A stretch of DNA of 64,000 nt from Rhodopseudomonas palustris (GTDB lineage: Bacteria; Pseudomonadota; Alphaproteobacteria; Rhizobiales; Xanthobacteraceae), in contig NZ_CP041387.1 of NCBI RefSeq assembly GCF_007005445.1, positions 4,045,501 to 4,109,500 on the forward strand, in the 5' to 3' direction. Shown here one piece after another: positions 61,674 through 64,000 of this stretch (positions within the stretch are counted from its first letter, which is position 1; every line of letters begins with the position of its first letter). Both the position numbers and the translations under genes were made by a program. A model generated the notes under the pieces. That model did not search any database. It was given only the letters and a program-made list of their open reading frames with translations, and was not told the origin of the DNA.

Positions 61674-62817
61674 GTAGGAAGGCGTCGGCTCCCGCTTTGC
61701 GCGCCGCCGGCTCATCCTGATCGCGTCCCGACACGCCGATGACCGGGATCTTGCCGAGCGGTCGCGGCAGCGCCCGAATCCGCCGGATCGCCTCGACCCC
61801 GCTTATCCCGGGCAGCACCATGTCCATCAGCACCGCGTCGAACTCGGCCTTGGCCAGCCGCTCCGCAACCGCCTCGCCGCTGCCGACGAAATCGCACTGA
61901 TGGCCGAGTTCGGTGAGGATGGCGTTGAGCACCACCCGCCCGAACGGATTGTCCTCGACGCTGAGGATCCGCAGCCGCCCGCCGCCGGTGGCGCGCACCG
62001 CGCCGTCCGACGTCGCCATCTGCGGCGGCTTGGCCCGGTCCAGCGTCACCGTCAGGGTGAACACTGTGCCGCCGCGCGGCCGCTGCGCCACCGTGACGTC
62101 CCCGCCCAGCGCCCGGGCGATCTGACGCACCGACGACAATCCGAGCCCGGCGCCGCCGAACCGCGACGCGATGTTGACATTGGCCTGGGAGAAAGGCCGG
62201 AACAGCCGCTTGATCTCGGCGAGCGACAGACCGATGCCGCTGTCGGACACCGCGAACGACACCTGCGCCTTGCCGCGGCCTGCGGCCGCGGCGGCGACCT
62301 TCAGCGAAACGTCGCCGCGTTCGGTGAATTTCACCGCGTTGTCGATCAGGTTCTCCAGCGCGGCGCGCAGCCGCACCGCATCGCCGATCGCAAACCCCGG
62401 CAGCCGCGGCGAGATCGTCACCGTGGCATGCAGCCCCTTGGCAGCGGCCCGGCCGGACAGCGAGTCCCCGGCATGGCGGGCCAGCGCCCGCAGATCGAAG
62501 AATTCCGAGCGCAGCCCGAGCCCGGTGGTGCCGAGCCGCGCGGCGTCGACGAACAGCGTGGCGAGGCCGGACAGGTGCTCGGCGCCGGCCTTGATGGTGT
62601 CGACCCAGCGCCGCTCGCGCTCGCCGAGGTCGGAGGTCGCCAGCAATTCGCTGACAGCCAGGATACCGGTGAGCGGGGTGCGAACCTCGTGCGCGAAGGT
62701 CGCCAGCACGGTCTCGATCATGCCCGGCGTGGCCGGCTTCTTGCGGCGGACACGCTTCGGCGGCGTCCGCTTGACCTGCGTCCGCCCGCTGCGCAACGCG
62801 CGCGATTTCACCGCCAT
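61600..62817 (-). CDS. hybrid sensor histidine kinase with C-terminal receiver domain
   Basis: A 405-residue soluble kinase: a basic N-terminal tail, the H box FAHEVRTPLTGIL with His43, an N box ENLIDNAVKF, G1 VSDSGIGLSL and G2 RFGGAGLGLSS, then a receiver domain (from about 285: LRILSVEDNPFGR; phosphoacceptor in FDAVLMDMVLPG; KPVSPRAL). No membrane or PAS sensor domain is present, so the input is unknown. Start ATG 62817 is supported by a G-rich site; an ATG at 62850 exists. The 3' end runs into the convergent YihY gene. Confidence 0.85.
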   Translation of the reverse strand: MAVKSRALRSGRTQVKRTPPKRVRRKKPATPGMIETVLATFAHEVRTPLTGILAVSELLATSDLGERERRWVDTIKAGAEHLSGLATLFVDAARLGTTGLGLRSEFFDLRALARHAGDSLSGRAAAKGLHATVTISPRLPGFAIGDAVRLRAALENLIDNAVKFTERGDVSLKVAAAAAGRGKAQVSFAVSDSGIGLSLAEIKRLFRPFSQANVNIASRFGGAGLGLSSVRQIARALGGDVTVAQRPRGGTVFTLTVTLDRAKPPQMATSDGAVRATGGGRLRILSVEDNPFGRVVLNAILTELGHQCDFVGSGEAVAERLAKAEFDAVLMDMVLPGISGVEAIRRIRALPRPLGKIPVIGVSGRDQDEPAARKAGADAFLLKPVSPRALATALLAASSPRAAAT

Positions 62818-62918
62818 GTGTCCCCCGAGCCGTCCGGTCCACATTGCCACGCCCGAGGCGACCGAGTCACGCCGGGAAGCCCCACGGCCGTAGCAAAAAC
62901 GCCTGCATCAAGCAGCGC

Positions 62919-63800
62919 TCAGAGCGCGGAGCCAAGCCCCACCATCGTCCGGATGTCGGCCGGCGACACCTCCGCGGCCCGCAGCTCGCGCAGGCCGGTC
63001 GAGCCGGTCGATTTCGACAGCTTGCGGCCCTCCGCGTCCCGCAGCAGCGCATGGTGCCGATACACCGGCGCCGGCAGGCCGAGCAGGTGCTGCAGCAGCC
63101 GGTGCACCGAGGTCGACCAGAACAGGTCGGCGCCGCGCACCACCTCGGTGATGCCTTGCAGCGCATCGTCGATCACCACCGATAGGTGATAGCTGGTCGG
63201 GGTTTCCTTGCGCGCGATGATCACGTCGCCCCACGCCTCCGGGCGCGCCGCGATGGAGCCGGTCTCACCGTCCGGGCCGCTGCCGAGTTCCTGCCAGCTC
63301 AGCTCGCCGGCCAGCGCAATCGCCGCCGTCATGTCGAGCCGCAGCGCATACGGCACGCCGGCGGCGATCAGGTCGGCCCGTTTCGTCGCGGAAAGCTGCT
63401 TGCCGAGCCCCGGATACAGCGGCGCCCCGTCGGGATCGCGTGGCCAAGGCGCCGCGGTTTCCTTCACGGCGACCAGCCGGGCGATTTCGGCGCGGCTTTC
63501 GAACGCCGGATAGATCAGCCCCAGCGCGGACAGCCGCTCGACCGCGCCGTGGTACAGCGCGAGATGGTCCGACTGCCGCCGCACCTCGCCGTCCCAGGCG
63601 AGGCCGAGCCAGGACAGATCTTCGTAGATCGCCTGTTCGAACGCCGGCCGGCATCGGGTGCGATCGATGTCCTCGATGCGCAGCAGCAGCTTGCCGCCGC
63701 TCGCCCGCGCCAGATCGGCATTCAGCAGTGCCGAGAAAGCGTGGCCGAGATGCAGATAGCCGTTCGGGCTCGGGGCAAATCGGAAAACGGGTGGCGGCAT
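62919..63800 (-). CDS. gluQ: glutamyl-Q tRNA(Asp) synthetase
   Basis: A 293-residue GluRS-like protein without the anticodon-binding domain, the GluQ-RS layout. The HIGH-like motif is FAPSPNGYLHLGHA and the KMSKS-like motif GRKLSKSTG. It attaches glutamate to queuosine in tRNA(Asp). The zinc-site cysteines of E. coli GluQ-RS are not present (YPAFESRAEI here), as in some alphaproteobacterial versions. ATG 63800 is chosen because further upstream the frame runs through a repeat. Confidence 0.88.
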   Translation of the reverse strand: MPPPVFRFAPSPNGYLHLGHAFSALLNADLARASGGKLLLRIEDIDRTRCRPAFEQAIYEDLSWLGLAWDGEVRRQSDHLALYHGAVERLSALGLIYPAFESRAEIARLVAVKETAAPWPRDPDGAPLYPGLGKQLSATKRADLIAAGVPYALRLDMTAAIALAGELSWQELGSGPDGETGSIAARPEAWGDVIIARKETPTSYHLSVVIDDALQGITEVVRGADLFWSTSVHRLLQHLLGLPAPVYRHHALLRDAEGRKLSKSTGSTGLRELRAAEVSPADIRTMVGLGSAL

Positions 63801-63811
63801 TGAACCCCTGA

Positions 63812-63901
63812 CGTCATTGCCGCACTTGATCCGGCAATCCATCGGATGAGAGACTCTTCTACGATAGCGGATGGATGCGCGGGTCAAGCCCGCGCATGAC
63901 G
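63812..63901. repeat. palindromic intergenic repeat, family A (variant)
   Basis: Starts CGTCATTGCCGCACTTGATC and ends GGGTCAAGCCCGCGCATGAC; the inner arms are GGCAATCCATC and GGATGGATGC. It separates the divergent gluQ and alkA-like genes. Confidence 0.75.
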
Positions 63902-63921
63902 CCGGAAAGCCGAACCACCTG

Positions 63922-64000
63922 ATGACCATTCATCTCGACAGCCAGGCCGACCTCGACGACGCCATCACCGCGCTGGTGAAGCGGGACCCGCGGCTGAAGC
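63922..64000 (+). CDS. AlkA-like DNA-3-methyladenine glycosylase (5' end only)
   Basis: The first 26 codons of a gene running out of the window (MTIHLDSQADLDDAITALVK, then RDPRLK). This start resembles the N-terminal helix of bacterial DNA-3-methyladenine glycosylase II proteins. The call rests on a short stretch only; the catalytic helix-hairpin-helix is outside the window. Confidence 0.5.
   Translation, partial: MTIHLDSQADLDDAITALVKRDPRLK

Overview
The window (about 65% G+C) is a chromosomal segment of an alphaproteobacterium, most likely Rhodopseudomonas palustris or a close relative in the Bradyrhizobium group. I infer this from the genes and gene orders: a protocatechuate 4,5-cleavage operon, an argH-lptM-lysA group divergent from tlpA, ftsEX beside an MJ0042 zinc-ribbon gene, a CpdR-type response regulator, CtrA-like and FixK-like boxes, and several families of intergenic palindromic repeats. 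I see no rRNA or tRNA gene, CRISPR array, insertion sequence or prophage. Most of the window is ordinary core genome with short intergenic gaps.

Layout. 1-5.4 kb: protocatechuate 4,5-cleavage operon (ligJ end, ligK, a DUF1932 dehydrogenase, ligI, ligA, ligB, ligC) closed by a strong terminator. It takes protocatechuate to pyruvate and oxaloacetate. 5.5-11.2 kb: small secreted proteins (one with a frameshifted C-terminus), a HisE-like hydrolase, a DedA/YqaA-type membrane protein, a nitronate monooxygenase-like flavoprotein, a thioesterase, and a small gene behind a CtrA-type box. 11.2-14.2 kb: a winged-helix/TPR regulator divergent from a subtilase-like protein that has lost its catalytic Ser and oxyanion Asn. 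14.2-19.4 kb: molybdenum locus (DUF2478, modC, modB, modA, modE, divergent mop, second DUF2478), with a Mo-box-like site at each divergent promoter. 19.4-27.7 kb: a redox operon of two giant proteins, a 1662-residue pyruvate:ferredoxin oxidoreductase-like enzyme with an extra C-terminal ferredoxin domain and a 944-residue fusion resembling both subunits of NADH-dependent ferredoxin:NADP oxidoreductase (NfnAB). The upstream gap holds a perfect Mo-box-like palindrome and a FixK/FNR box.

27.9-41.4 kb: polA (3'-5' exonuclease site degenerate), pyrE, a DUF2865 protein, glycogen phosphorylase, a thioesterase, an arginase-family enzyme, an ABC-F ATPase and a DUF2125 protein, most separated by palindromic repeats. 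41.5-50.2 kb: ChaC, PlsC, a DUF218 protein, FtsX, FtsE, an MJ0042 protein, CpdR, a TIGR02302 membrane protein and a carboxymuconolactone decarboxylase homologue. 50.5-54.7 kb: lysA, lptM, argH, tlpA, DUF1428. 54.7-60.6 kb: a YjfB-like protein, a quinone reductase/LysR divergent pair, 3-hydroxybutyryl-CoA dehydrogenase with etfBA, a PduO-type adenosyltransferase and a HIG1-like protein. 60.8-64 kb: a YihY/BrkB protein, a hybrid histidine kinase, GluQ-RS and the start of an AlkA-like glycosylase.

The parts most worth following up are the regulator/pseudo-subtilase pair, the Mo- and oxygen-linked control region joined to the PFOR-Nfn fusion operon, and the repeat-derived insertion plus dead proofreading site in polA. 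All functional calls rest on reading motifs by eye; no database search was run.
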